Of a DNA stretch of 64,000 bases, positions 42,377-51,500 are shown piece after piece (position 1 is the first letter of the stretch; every line of letters begins with the position of its first letter). The notes under the pieces were generated by a model that did not search any database, had not been told where the DNA came from, and saw only the letters and a program-made list of their open reading frames with translations. The stretch spans positions 124,001 through 188,000 of the forward strand of contig NZ_JALGBX010000016.1 in the NCBI RefSeq assembly GCF_022808175.1, in the 5' to 3' direction. The DNA is from Streptomyces sp. AP-93 (lineage in GTDB: Bacteria; Actinomycetota; Actinomycetes; Streptomycetales; Streptomycetaceae). The translations under genes and the position numbers were made by a program.

Positions 42377-43726
42377 TCAGGAACCGGTGCAGTATTGCGC
42401 TTCCTTGCCGATGGAGCGGTACATGCAGTCCGCGTTCTCGATCAGCTGGAGCACCGCGTCACGGTTGCGGCTGGTCTCGCGTTCGATGACCTCGTCTGCC
42501 GGGTAGAAACCGCCGCCCGAGGAGCTCTTCGGATACATCTCGAAGGTGTACCCGAAGATCTTGTGTACGCCCCACAGGTAGTCGTCTATCGACCCGTCGG
42601 TGATGTAGAGGTCGCTCGACTGCTCCGGCTTGTAGCCGTTGCTGGCGGCCATCTTCTGGCCGATGGTCGCGAAGGCGTCCCGGTCGTCCTGGGTCAAGCC
42701 GGGTGCCGTGTCGGCGGTGGTGTACCCGTAGGGCCACAGCACCAGCTCGCTGTACGTGTGGAAGTCGATGGCGGCTGTGATCTGCTGCTTCCCGCCGACG
42801 ACACGGCTGCGTACGAAGTCGGAGACCACCTTGACCTCGGGTGCCGACTCCGGGGCGGTTCCACGATAGGTGTCGGAGCTCTTACTTCCGCTGGATCCAC
42901 CGCAGCAACCCCACTTGTAGTTCCAGTTGCGGTTCTCGTCGGTGCCGACGTACGAGGAGCCGGAGTTGGGCTGGCGGTTCTTGCGCCAGTTTTTGTAGGA
43001 GCCCGTGGAGATGTCGTACTCGCCGCCGTCCGGGTTGAGGTCCGGGATGATCCAGATCTCCCGTCCGTTGACCGCGCCTGCGATCCTCGAATCGCTCGCG
43101 TAGTCCTCGCCGAACTCGCGCAGCAGATAGAGCGCCATTTCGACGGTGAGGTGCTCGCGCGCGTGCTGGTGGTGGGTGAAGAGGACCTCGGGCTCGTTCT
43201 CGTCGGTGGCGACATTGTCGCTGATCTTGATTGCGACCATGTCACGACCCTCGTGCGACTTCCCGATCACCTGCTTCTTCATGATCGAGGGGTACTGCGC
43301 GATGCGCTGGTCGATCTCCGTCATCGCCTCGGCGTAGTTGTGGTACTTGGAGTCGGCCGAGGGGAAGTCCATGGGCGCGGCCGAGCGTCCGTCGGTACGG
43401 GCAGGCGGCCCGGCCAGTTCCTCGAGTTCGTAACCGAGCTTGCGCAGCTTCGCGGCCTCCACGGTGTCGGCGGTGATGACGACGGCGTGGTCGTCCACCT
43501 CGTCGATCGAGACTCCGGTGGCCGCCAGCGCGGTGCGGTCGGCAATGGAGGAGGGTCCGTGGATCTCGTACTGCCGGATGTCCTCGTCCACGGTTGCGGT
43601 GGACGGCCTGGGCGGGGCTGAGGCGGTCGCGGTCACGGTGAGGGGTGCGGCGACCGCGAGGGCGAGCAGGGCCGCCAAGGTGGCGGCGGATCGCCTGACT
43701 CGTCTGTCGCGCGGGCGATAGCGCAT
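42377..43726 (-). CDS. Secreted M14 zinc carboxypeptidase
   Basis: A 449-residue secreted metallocarboxypeptidase. After a signal peptide (about 1-36) and a propeptide-like segment, the catalytic domain carries zinc ligands His188 and Glu191 (HHQHAREHLTVE) and His323 (AIDFHTYSEL), with catalytic Glu396 (YTFEMYP). RNWNYKWGCCGGSS is the substrate-binding Arg-Asn region of this family. It removes C-terminal residues from peptides outside the cell. It ends in a hairpin at 42254-42287, and probably has its own promoter. Confidence 0.93.
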   Translation of the reverse strand: MRYRPRDRRVRRSAATLAALLALAVAAPLTVTATASAPPRPSTATVDEDIRQYEIHGPSSIADRTALAATGVSIDEVDDHAVVITADTVEAAKLRKLGYELEELAGPPARTDGRSAAPMDFPSADSKYHNYAEAMTEIDQRIAQYPSIMKKQVIGKSHEGRDMVAIKISDNVATDENEPEVLFTHHQHAREHLTVEMALYLLREFGEDYASDSRIAGAVNGREIWIIPDLNPDGGEYDISTGSYKNWRKNRQPNSGSSYVGTDENRNWNYKWGCCGGSSGSKSSDTYRGTAPESAPEVKVVSDFVRSRVVGGKQQITAAIDFHTYSELVLWPYGYTTADTAPGLTQDDRDAFATIGQKMAASNGYKPEQSSDLYITDGSIDDYLWGVHKIFGYTFEMYPKSSSGGGFYPADEVIERETSRNRDAVLQLIENADCMYRSIGKEAQYCTGS

Positions 43727-43824
43727 GGTTGCTCCTGAGAGTGAGGGGCGGAGGTGGCGGGGCGGGAGAGAGGGAGAGCGGCCAGACTCCGTACGGCGGG
43801 CCACAACTCCCCCGGTTCCGCTCA

Positions 43825-43863
43825 GCACGGGCGGGCTCGCGCCGACTGCGGGCCCACCCGTGC
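43825..43863. terminator. Hairpin after the first subtilase
   Basis: Twelve-bp stem GCACGGGCGGGC with one wobble position, just after the subtilase stop at 43870 (minus strand). Confidence 0.65.
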
Positions 43864-43869
43864 CGTGTG

Positions 43870-45081
43870 TCAGAAGAGCGTGTGGAGGAGACGGTTGGGC
43901 GAACCGGTCTTCGGGTCCTGGACCTTGCCGGTGGTGGCGCCGTTCACGAGGGCGTCACGGACCTGGGCAGGGGTGGCGCCAGGGTTGCCGGCGAGGTAGA
44001 GGGCCGCGGCGCCGGCGGTGTGCGGCGCCGCCATCGAGGTGCCGCTGATGCTCTTGGTGGCGGTGTCGCTGTCCTTCCAGGCCGAGGTGATGCTCACACC
44101 GGGGGCGAAGAGGTCGAGGCAGGTGCCGTAGTTGGACCAGGAAGCGCGCTTGTCGGCGCTGTCCGTGGCCCCGACGGTGATGCCCTCGGCGACTCGGGCC
44201 GGCGAGCTGTTGCAGGCGTTCTGCGCTTGCCCGAATGCGTTGCCGTTGCCGGCCGCGAGGGAGTAGGTGACCCCCGAAGCGATCGACTTCTTGACGGCGT
44301 TGTCGAGTGAGGTGTTGGCGCCGCCTCCCAGGCTCATGTTGGCGACGGCGGGCTTGACGGCGTTCGCCGTGACCCAGTCCACGCCGGCGATGACGCCGGA
44401 CGTCGTCCCGGAGCCGTCGCAGTTCAGGACGCGGACGCCGACGATCGTGGCAGCCTTGGCGACGCCGTAGGTGGAGCCGGCGGCGGTGCCCGCCACATGG
44501 GTGCCGTGGCCGTTGCAGTCGTTGCCGTTCTGGCCGTCTCCCACGGTGTCGGTGCCGATGGAGGCCCGGCCGCCGAACTCGGTGTGGGCGGTGCGCAGAC
44601 CGGTGTCGATGACGTACACCCGGACGTTGGAGGCGGTCGTGTTGTAGGTGTACGTGCCGCTCAGCGGGAGGTTGCGCTGATCGATGCGGTCGATGCCCCA
44701 CGTGGCGTTGGACTGGGTCTCGGAGACCACGACCGTGGCGTCCTGCTCGACGTAGGCGACACGCGGATCGGCGGCGAGGGCCCGCGCCTGGGTGGAGCTC
44801 ATCTTAGTGGCGAAGCCCTTGACTGCGCTGGAGTACACGTGGGTCAGCCGGCCGTCGTTGCGCTTCACCAGTTCGCGCGCCACCGAGTCGGGCGAGTCCT
44901 TCGCGCCATCCTTGAGGACGACGATCCAGCTGTCGGCTATCGCGGTGGCGGTCGGGGCGAGCCTGGGCTCGGGGCCGGACACCGCGGCTCCGTGGGCGGG
45001 GCTGGCGGCGAACTGCAAGCCGGCGGTGAGCAGTGCGGCGGGCAGCAGGGCGATGCTGAGCCGGCGGGGGGTTGTTGCCAT
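43870..45081 (-). CDS. Secreted S8 serine peptidase
   Basis: A 403-residue subtilase. A signal peptide (to about residue 32) precedes an inhibitor_I9 propeptide (DSWIVVLKDGAKDSPDSVAR to RVAYVEQDA). The catalytic triad is Asp159 (VYVIDTGLR), His192 (NGHGTHVAGTA) and Ser349 (SGTSMAAPH). It closely resembles proteinase-K/aqualysin-type enzymes of streptomycetes. It should be secreted, self-cleave its propeptide, and digest proteins outside the cell. The ATG has no strong ribosome site. Confidence 0.93.
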   Translation of the reverse strand: MATTPRRLSIALLPAALLTAGLQFAASPAHGAAVSGPEPRLAPTATAIADSWIVVLKDGAKDSPDSVARELVKRNDGRLTHVYSSAVKGFATKMSSTQARALAADPRVAYVEQDATVVVSETQSNATWGIDRIDQRNLPLSGTYTYNTTASNVRVYVIDTGLRTAHTEFGGRASIGTDTVGDGQNGNDCNGHGTHVAGTAAGSTYGVAKAATIVGVRVLNCDGSGTTSGVIAGVDWVTANAVKPAVANMSLGGGANTSLDNAVKKSIASGVTYSLAAGNGNAFGQAQNACNSSPARVAEGITVGATDSADKRASWSNYGTCLDLFAPGVSITSAWKDSDTATKSISGTSMAAPHTAGAAALYLAGNPGATPAQVRDALVNGATTGKVQDPKTGSPNRLLHTLF

Positions 45082-45173
45082 GGGTGGTGCACCTGACCTT
45101 TCGTTGACCGGATCTCGGGCAAGTACGGGCTGCACTGGGGCTGTGCGCTGTGTGCTGTGCTTCGTGACGGGAC

Positions 45174-45208
45174 GGCGGCCCGCCGGCCGTGGGGGACGGC
45201 GGGCCGCC
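45174..45208. terminator. Hairpin between the two subtilase genes
   Basis: Perfect 11-bp stem GGCGGCCCGCC with a 13-base loop, downstream of the PKD subtilase (minus strand). Confidence 0.7.
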
Positions 45209-45288
45209 CGTGGGGCTGATGTGACGGTCCCTTCAGCGCGGGCCCGTAGCAATCCGTAGGGGGTACGGGGTAATTGCGGATGTGCGGA

Positions 45289-47118
45289 TCAGGGGACGCG
45301 GACGGACTTGGTCTCCGTGTCCGTTGCGCCCTCGTTGTCGGTCACCTTCAGGGTGACGGTGTAGGTGCCGGCCGCGGCGTAGATGTGGTCGACCTGGGCT
45401 CCGCTGCCCGTGGAGCCGTCGCCGAAGGTCCAGGCGTATGAGGCGATCGAGCCGTCCGGGTCCGAGGAGCCGGCGCCGTCCAGCTTGCAGAAGCGGTAGC
45501 CGACGACGTTGCGGCAGTCGGTCGTGTAGGCGGCGCTCGGGGCCTGGTTGGGACCGACGCGGACGGACTTAGTGGTGGATCCCGTGGCGCCCTTGTCGTC
45601 GGTGACCGTCAGCTTGACGGTGTAGGAGCCCTTCTGCGCGTAGGTGTGGGTGGCGGTCCTACCCGTGGCGGTCGTGCCGTCACCGAAGTCCCACTCCCAC
45701 TTGGTCAGGCTGCCGTCCGGGTCGGAGGAGGCGCCGCCGTCGAACTCGCACCTCAGGGCCGCGTCGTCACAGCTTTGGGTGTACGAGGCGGTGGGTCGCC
45801 GGTTTCCGTCCTGCGTGGGCGGGAAGGCCTGCGGGTCGCCCACGTCGAGGAGCTTCTCCTTGACGCCGTCTCCGGAGTCGTCGCTCCAGTCGGTGTTCCC
45901 GTGGTCCGCGAGGTACTGGTAGAGGGCCAGGACCTCGTCCTTGTTGGTGGGCTTGCCCGTCATGGCGACCAGGGCCGCGGCGCCGGTGACGTGGGGAGCC
46001 GCCATCGAGGTGCCGCTGTAGTTCCGGTTGTAGCCGCCGTCCTTGAAGGTCGAGTGGATGCACACGCCCGGTGCGGCGATGCCGACCTTGGAGCCCCAGT
46101 TGGAGAAGTCGGCGAGGGTGTCGTCTTGGTCGGCCCGGCAGGAGGGGGCCCCGCCGCTGCCTCCCGGCTTGCCGTCGGAGTCGGCGAGTGCCGAGACCGT
46201 CAGTGCCTCGCTGTACTTGGCGGGGGCGCTGGTCGTGGCGTCCTTGTCGTCATTGCCGGCGGAGACGATGAGCGGTATGCCCTTGCCGACGAGGTTCTTG
46301 ACGGCCGTGCCGAGGGCCGCGGGTTCGCCGCTGCCGCCGATGGAGGAGTTGACGACCTCGATGGTGGCGGAGCGTGCCGCGATGTAGTCGTAGCCGGCGA
46401 TGATCCAGGACCACTGGCCGGTGTTGTCGTTGCCAAGCACCCTCACGGAGTGCAGGCGCGCGCCGGGTGCGACGCCAACTACTCCGGTTCCGTTGTCGAG
46501 CGCCGCGGCGGTACCGGCGACGTGCGTGCCGTGCCCGTTGCCGTCGTCGCCCTCGTTCTCCCGGCAGGTCCCGGACGTACAGTCGGCGCGGGAGACCACG
46601 TTGAGGTCGGGGTGGTCGAAGTCGATGCCCGAGTCGGTGATGGCGATGTCGACGTCCATGCGGACGTCGTCCTGGCCGTCGATGTCCAGGTTCGGATTCT
46701 GGTCGGCGAATATCCTTCTGATGCCGGTCGGCACCTCCTGGGTGGCGGCAGCCGGTCCGTTGGACTGGAGGTACGCCTTGTCGGCGGAGGCGTTGGTCTC
46801 CAGTCCTCGGAATGTGCCGTCCTTCTCGACCGCCAGTACCTGCGGCAGGGCCCGCAGTGCGGTTGCCGCGGTGTCGGGAAGGGTGATCGAGTAGCCCTTG
46901 AGGACATGCCGGTAGACGCCGTGCACCGTGCCGCCGAACTCATGGGCGTGTTCGGTGGCGAACGTCTCGGGGTGGGCGACAGCGTTGTTCAGCGTCACGA
47001 TGTACGTACTCGATGACCTGGAGGCGGCTTGGTCGGCGCCCGCCGCCATGGGCGCCGTGAGCGCGAGGACCACCGCGCTCACGCCCAGGCCCACGGTCAG
47101 TTTCGTCTTTCGTCGCAT
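45289..47118 (-). CDS. Secreted S8 serine peptidase with two PKD domains
   Basis: A 609-residue subtilase. A signal peptide and inhibitor_I9 propeptide (TYIVTLNNAVAHPETFATEH) precede a catalytic domain with IAITDSGIDFDHPDLN, GNGHGTHVAGTAAAL and YSGTSMAAPHVTGA. Residues 445-609 hold two PKD domains (YTQSCDDAALRCEFDGGASS, WEWDFGDGTTATGRTATHTY and FCKLDGAGSSDPDGSIASYA, WTFGDGSTGS). PKD domains usually bind insoluble protein substrates such as collagen or chitin-bound protein. AGGAG precedes the ATG. It is the first of the hydrolase group after the LAL regulator. Confidence 0.94.
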   Translation of the reverse strand: MRRKTKLTVGLGVSAVVLALTAPMAAGADQAASRSSSTYIVTLNNAVAHPETFATEHAHEFGGTVHGVYRHVLKGYSITLPDTAATALRALPQVLAVEKDGTFRGLETNASADKAYLQSNGPAAATQEVPTGIRRIFADQNPNLDIDGQDDVRMDVDIAITDSGIDFDHPDLNVVSRADCTSGTCRENEGDDGNGHGTHVAGTAAALDNGTGVVGVAPGARLHSVRVLGNDNTGQWSWIIAGYDYIAARSATIEVVNSSIGGSGEPAALGTAVKNLVGKGIPLIVSAGNDDKDATTSAPAKYSEALTVSALADSDGKPGGSGGAPSCRADQDDTLADFSNWGSKVGIAAPGVCIHSTFKDGGYNRNYSGTSMAAPHVTGAAALVAMTGKPTNKDEVLALYQYLADHGNTDWSDDSGDGVKEKLLDVGDPQAFPPTQDGNRRPTASYTQSCDDAALRCEFDGGASSDPDGSLTKWEWDFGDGTTATGRTATHTYAQKGSYTVKLTVTDDKGATGSTTKSVRVGPNQAPSAAYTTDCRNVVGYRFCKLDGAGSSDPDGSIASYAWTFGDGSTGSGAQVDHIYAAAGTYTVTLKVTDNEGATDTETKSVRVP

Positions 47119-47330
47119 GGCTGTACCACTCCTCCGTGCCGGATGGCTGGGTGGGGCCGGTACCGGCTGCGTGGGATTGCCGGCACCGGACTTGCGGCCG
47201 CAGCCGAACGATCTCCGCCGCGGGCACGCGGCTGCAACCCGGAGGGGATACGGGCTAATTGAAGTCCATCGCACTACACGCGGACGTCAGCGCACACTGA
47301 TGCGGGGCGCAGTGCGCGGCCGGAGCGAGG

Positions 47331-50252
47331 TCAGCGGGTCGGGACGGGAATGCCGGTGGCGAGGGCGGGATGGTCGGAGCTGAGCACCTCCCGGGAGCGG
47401 ACTCCCAGTTTGCGCAAGGCGTGGGCCACGTGCTCCTCGACCGTTCGGGGTGAAAGGAACAACACTTCGGCGATTTCACGGTTGGTGCGCCCGCCGGCCG
47501 CCAGCCTGGCCACTTCCTGTTCGCGCGGGGAGAGCTGGGGACCGTACCCCTTGCGTCCGCGTCGATGCGGGGCGACGAGTCCGTACTTGCGCAGCCCGCT
47601 ATGGCAGCGCGCCGCGTCCCATCCCGCTCCGAGCGCCTGATAGGCCGACAGTGCCTCGGCGAGGTGCACGTCGCCGGTGCCGCCGTCCGCCAGAAGGCAG
47701 CGGGCGCCGCGCTCCAGTGCCCGGGTCGCGTGGTAAGGCGCCCCCATGGCCCGGCACACGGCCTCGGCGGAGCGGTAGTGCGCCGCCGCCTGCTGGTAGG
47801 CGCTGTCGTGTTCCGCCAGTACGCCCCGACAGGAGTGCAGGGAAGCTGTGGCGGCGGGCGCCTGTCGCCCTTGTACGCCTGCCGTGAACTCGTTCACCAG
47901 CGCCTGTGCCTGAGCCGCGCGACCTGTCCGTACCAGTGCCGCTGCAGCGCAGGGTGCCACCGCGGCCGCCCACACCCAGATGCCCTTCTCTCGTACCGCG
48001 TCCAGCACGGGGGCCACCTGCTCCCAGGCGCCTTGGGCGTCGCCGCGTGAGAGGAGGAGTCTGGCCAGTGAGCCCTTGGCGGCGGGCAGGGCCGGTACGG
48101 ATCCCTGCGGCAGGCAGGCTTCGGCGCTTGCCCGGAGTCGTTGCTCCGCCTCGTCGAGCCGGCCTTGGGCGAGTGAGAGGAGGCCGAGTACGAGGACCGC
48201 TTCGGCTTCGAGTTCGGGGACGTCCGCGAGGATCGTGCTCATCCGCAGGGCCTGCTGTTCAAGTCCTTGCCAGCGGCCGCGCTCCCAGTCGAGGAGGAGG
48301 CGGGTGGAGTCGGTGAGGCCTGCGACGTAGGCGGACTCGGTGTCGGCGAGGAGTCGCACGCTCCGGTCGAGGAACTCGTCGGCTTCGGACAGCCGGCCCG
48401 TGCTCGCCGCGGCGTGTGCCAGGTTGTTGAACGCCCGGGCGAGGTCGCGGCGCTCGTCCGGGCCCGCCGGTGATGAGGGGAGACTCCGTACCGCGGTGGT
48501 CGCCTCCCGGTCCCCGATGTGCATCAGGGTGACGGCACGGCTACCCAGGGCGTTGATCGTGAGCAAGGGGTCGCCGAGGCGAGCGGCCGTGGCGGTCGCC
48601 TGCTCGGCCCACGCCAGGTGGTCGCTGATGTGTCCACCCGTCAGGTAGGTGGGCACGGCGAGCGAGGCCAGGGCGCGCGCCGCCAGTTTGGGGCGTCTGC
48701 GCAGTTCTGGTACGGCGGCGGCTATCTCCCTCAGTCCCTCCAGCCCGGCGCCGGTCTGGTTGCGTAGCAGCAGCCCCAGTTGGTAGCGCAGTTCGCCGCG
48801 CACACCGAGAGGGAGCTTCTCCTCCGCGAGGATCCTGCGGAGGCTGACGACGGTTTCCACATGGTCCAGACCGGTCACGGCGGCTCGGCCCAGTTTGACC
48901 GCGAGCCGAATCCGGGTGGTGGCCGCGAGATCTGTGGACGAGAGCGCCTGCTGGAGCAGTGTGGTGGCCGAGGCGTCGTCGCCGACCGCAATGGCTCGAT
49001 CTGCTGCAGTCTCCGCGTAGCGGGACCACGCCTGATGACGTCCGGCCTGCTGGCAGTGGCCGGCGAGTTGGACGTACGGCCGTGGCCCGGGCAGCTGCTC
49101 AAGGGCGGTTGCGGCTCGGTGGTGAAGGCGTCGGCGTTCAAGCGATGGCACCGCGCCATAGGCCGCGTGCTGGGCGAGGGCGTGCCGGAAGCCGTAGTGG
49201 CCGGATTCGTGCTCGTGCAGCAATGCTCCCGCGACCGCTCGGGACAGTGCGTTCGTCGCTCGTCTTGAGGTCAGACCGGCTACCGACCCGATCAGCGCCT
49301 CGTTTGCCGGTACTCGGAGAACGGCCGCTGCACTGACGACGCGGCGGACGTCGTGGGGGACGTGCACGAGCTGCTCCAGAAGGGCGTTGCGCAAGGCGGC
49401 GGGAACACCCAGCCCCTCGATCGTCAGTCTTGCCCGGCGGCGGTCGCTGCGCACCAGGCCCCGCTGGCCTCTCATCAGCCGGAGCAGCTCTTCCACGGCG
49501 AAGGGGATCCCCATCGTGTGCTCGTGCAGGTGCGCGGCGAAGTCGGTGGAGACGTCCGATGTGGTCAGGATCTCTGCTGCCATCCTGCGGACATCCGACT
49601 GGTTCAAGGGGGCGAGGGACAGTTCGGCCGTTGCTACGTGCGGCGGCAGCCGGACGGAGGTGGCGAACGTTCTGCCGGGATGAGCGGCTTCGCCCCGGTA
49701 GGTGAGCACCAGGCTCAGGTCGTCGGGCATCCGGCTGGTGAGAAACCGCAACAGATCGGCGGTGCCGCTGTCCACCCAGTGAAGGTCTTCCAGCACCAGG
49801 ACCGCGGGACCGATCGCGCGCAGCGTCTCCCTCACTGCCCGGAAGAGCCGGTGACGCTCCGCGCCCGGCTCACCCAGAGGCTCCAGTGCGGGCGGCAGCA
49901 ACGTCGCAAGCTCTGGAAGCAGGGGGCGCAATGCTCCGGCGACCGGGCTGAGGTTCGTCGGCAGAGCGTGTCCCAGGCTCCGCAGAGCGTCTACGAAGGG
50001 GGCGAAAGGCAGAGGCTCGCGCAGGTACTGGCAGTTGGCGGTCAACTTCGTCGTGCCGGAGAGTTCCGGAGAGTTCAGGGCATCGGCCAGGAGGCGGGTC
50101 TTGCCGATGCCCGCCTCGCCCTCGACCAGGATCACGGCCGGCGGGCGCAGTGCCTGCTGGACCAGTTCGTGCCGCTCTGTCTCCCTGCCGATCAATGTCG
50201 GGCAGGCCACCTGCCAAGGGGAAGAAGGATTCCCATCTCTGTCTGTCGACAT
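47331..50252 (-). CDS. LAL-family transcriptional regulator
   Basis: A 973-residue large ATP-binding LuxR-type activator. Walker A (VEGEAGIGKTRLLADAL) is near residue 45 and Walker B (AVLVLEDLHWVDSGTADLLR) near 147. The middle contains a winged helix and many helical repeats. The C-terminus is a LuxR-type helix-turn-helix: LSPREQEVARLAAGGRTNRE and IAEVLFLSPRTVEEHVAHAL. LAL proteins respond to small ligands such as sugars, and activate nearby genes. Its place upstream of the subtilase/lipase group suggests control of extracellular hydrolysis, which is inference. Start at 50252 tentative. Confidence 0.9.
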   Translation of the reverse strand: MSTDRDGNPSSPWQVACPTLIGRETERHELVQQALRPPAVILVEGEAGIGKTRLLADALNSPELSGTTKLTANCQYLREPLPFAPFVDALRSLGHALPTNLSPVAGALRPLLPELATLLPPALEPLGEPGAERHRLFRAVRETLRAIGPAVLVLEDLHWVDSGTADLLRFLTSRMPDDLSLVLTYRGEAAHPGRTFATSVRLPPHVATAELSLAPLNQSDVRRMAAEILTTSDVSTDFAAHLHEHTMGIPFAVEELLRLMRGQRGLVRSDRRRARLTIEGLGVPAALRNALLEQLVHVPHDVRRVVSAAAVLRVPANEALIGSVAGLTSRRATNALSRAVAGALLHEHESGHYGFRHALAQHAAYGAVPSLERRRLHHRAATALEQLPGPRPYVQLAGHCQQAGRHQAWSRYAETAADRAIAVGDDASATTLLQQALSSTDLAATTRIRLAVKLGRAAVTGLDHVETVVSLRRILAEEKLPLGVRGELRYQLGLLLRNQTGAGLEGLREIAAAVPELRRRPKLAARALASLAVPTYLTGGHISDHLAWAEQATATAARLGDPLLTINALGSRAVTLMHIGDREATTAVRSLPSSPAGPDERRDLARAFNNLAHAAASTGRLSEADEFLDRSVRLLADTESAYVAGLTDSTRLLLDWERGRWQGLEQQALRMSTILADVPELEAEAVLVLGLLSLAQGRLDEAEQRLRASAEACLPQGSVPALPAAKGSLARLLLSRGDAQGAWEQVAPVLDAVREKGIWVWAAAVAPCAAAALVRTGRAAQAQALVNEFTAGVQGRQAPAATASLHSCRGVLAEHDSAYQQAAAHYRSAEAVCRAMGAPYHATRALERGARCLLADGGTGDVHLAEALSAYQALGAGWDAARCHSGLRKYGLVAPHRRGRKGYGPQLSPREQEVARLAAGGRTNREIAEVLFLSPRTVEEHVAHALRKLGVRSREVLSSDHPALATGIPVPTR

Positions 50253-50494
50253 GCCACCACCCATGGGCTGACTGAGTCGGAGCCACAGAGCAAGGTTCCG
50301 CTCCCTTGCCCAAGCCAGATGACCGTGCACGTCACTGCCCTACACCGAAGCGGGAGATCCACTCCGTCGGGGCGATCGGTGGGTCGAAACTAGGCACGGA
50401 CGCCCTTGCCGTCAACGTCACTTCCCAGCCAGATTCCGCAGGTCGCTCACACGGTGACGTGGTGACGTCGTGGTCGGGGATCGATGGTGGAGGG

Positions 50495-51367
50495 TCAGTA
50501 CAGGTCCATACGGCGGGCGGTCTCCTCACCGTGCCGCATGCGCTGGTGGGCGTCTTCGCCGAGGGCGGTGATGACACCGGCGACGACCGTCTCGATGACG
50601 GCGAGGGTGGGCACCAGACTGTCGTAGGGGGACGGCGCGGCGACCTGGCTGGGCAGGACCACCTCCGCGTGCGTGGCCGCCGGCGAGAGCCAGGTGTCGG
50701 TGAAGAGGACGACCTTGCCGCCATGTTCCTGGACGAGCTGGGCCATGGCGACCTTGTCCTGCTCGTAGCGGCGGTAGTCGAACACGACGAAGACGTCACG
50801 CCGGTGGAGGGCCGCGAACACGGCCGTGCGTTCGACGTCCCGGTCGGGGAGGAATCTGACGTCGTCGCGCAGTTGCATGAGGTGCAGGCCGAGGTACTGG
50901 GCGAAGAGGTTGGTGAAACGGCCTCCTGCCAAGGTGATGCGGCGTTTGCCGTCGGACAGCAGACGCACCGCATGCTGGAGGTCGTGTGGGGGGAGTTCGG
51001 CCAGCGTCTGGGCGACCGCCGCGCTGAAGACGTTGCTTCCTCGCTGGAGGAGTTCGCTGTCCCGATCCTCTCCCGTCGTGGCGCGGCCATAGCCGGTCGC
51101 TTCGTAGAGGGAGAGGGGAGAGGCGTTGCGCTCGTCGAGTTCTCCCCGCAGCGCGGCCTGGAAGTCGGGGAACCCACGGTATCCGAGCCGGTTGACGAAG
51201 CGGAGGACTGTCGGGGCACTGACGGCGGCGCGTTCGGCAAGGACCGCGATGGTTTCGAAGCCCGATGCGGGATATCCGGCGAGGAGCACACGGGCGACCT
51301 TGCGTTCGGCGGGGCTGACGTCGCCCAGCTTGAGACGGATCGCGTCGGCGAGTGTGCCGGAAGCCAT
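50495..51367 (-). CDS. RpiR-family transcriptional regulator
   Basis: A 290-residue regulator with an N-terminal HTH_6 domain (LSPAERKVARVL-like DVSPAERKVARVLLAGYPAS, AVSAPTVLRFVNRLGYRGF) and a C-terminal SIS domain (KRRITLAGGRFTNLFAQYLG, RRDVFVVFDYRRYEQDKVAM). RpiR proteins sense sugar phosphates or peptides. Here it is adjacent to S51 and M20 peptidases and a polar-amino-acid transporter, so it probably controls their uptake and breakdown system. GGGAG precedes the ATG at 51367. A strong hairpin upstream separates its transcript from the S51 gene. Confidence 0.9.
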   Translation of the reverse strand: MASGTLADAIRLKLGDVSPAERKVARVLLAGYPASGFETIAVLAERAAVSAPTVLRFVNRLGYRGFPDFQAALRGELDERNASPLSLYEATGYGRATTGEDRDSELLQRGSNVFSAAVAQTLAELPPHDLQHAVRLLSDGKRRITLAGGRFTNLFAQYLGLHLMQLRDDVRFLPDRDVERTAVFAALHRRDVFVVFDYRRYEQDKVAMAQLVQEHGGKVVLFTDTWLSPAATHAEVVLPSQVAAPSPYDSLVPTLAVIETVVAGVITALGEDAHQRMRHGEETARRMDLY

Positions 51368-51441
51368 CGCGGGGTCTCCCTTCGGGTAGTTCGGGACGGA
51401 GTATGGTGACCGGTCGAGCCTACTGTCGATCACCGGTGAGG

Positions 51442-51475
51442 GAGGCCGGCCGGACCACAGTGTCCGGCCGGCCTC
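51442..51475. terminator. Hairpin after the S51 peptidase gene
   Basis: Perfect 14-bp stem GAGGCCGGCCGGAC with loop CACAGT, between the S51 stop and the RpiR start. Confidence 0.85.
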
Positions 51476-51500
51476 GGTCGCCGGGGTCCTCAGGGCAGAG

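Noticed and set aside
45646..47016. A 456-codon open frame opposite the PKD subtilase
   Set aside because: Shadow frame. The subtilase on the minus strand has an intact catalytic triad and the other frame has no recognisable fold.
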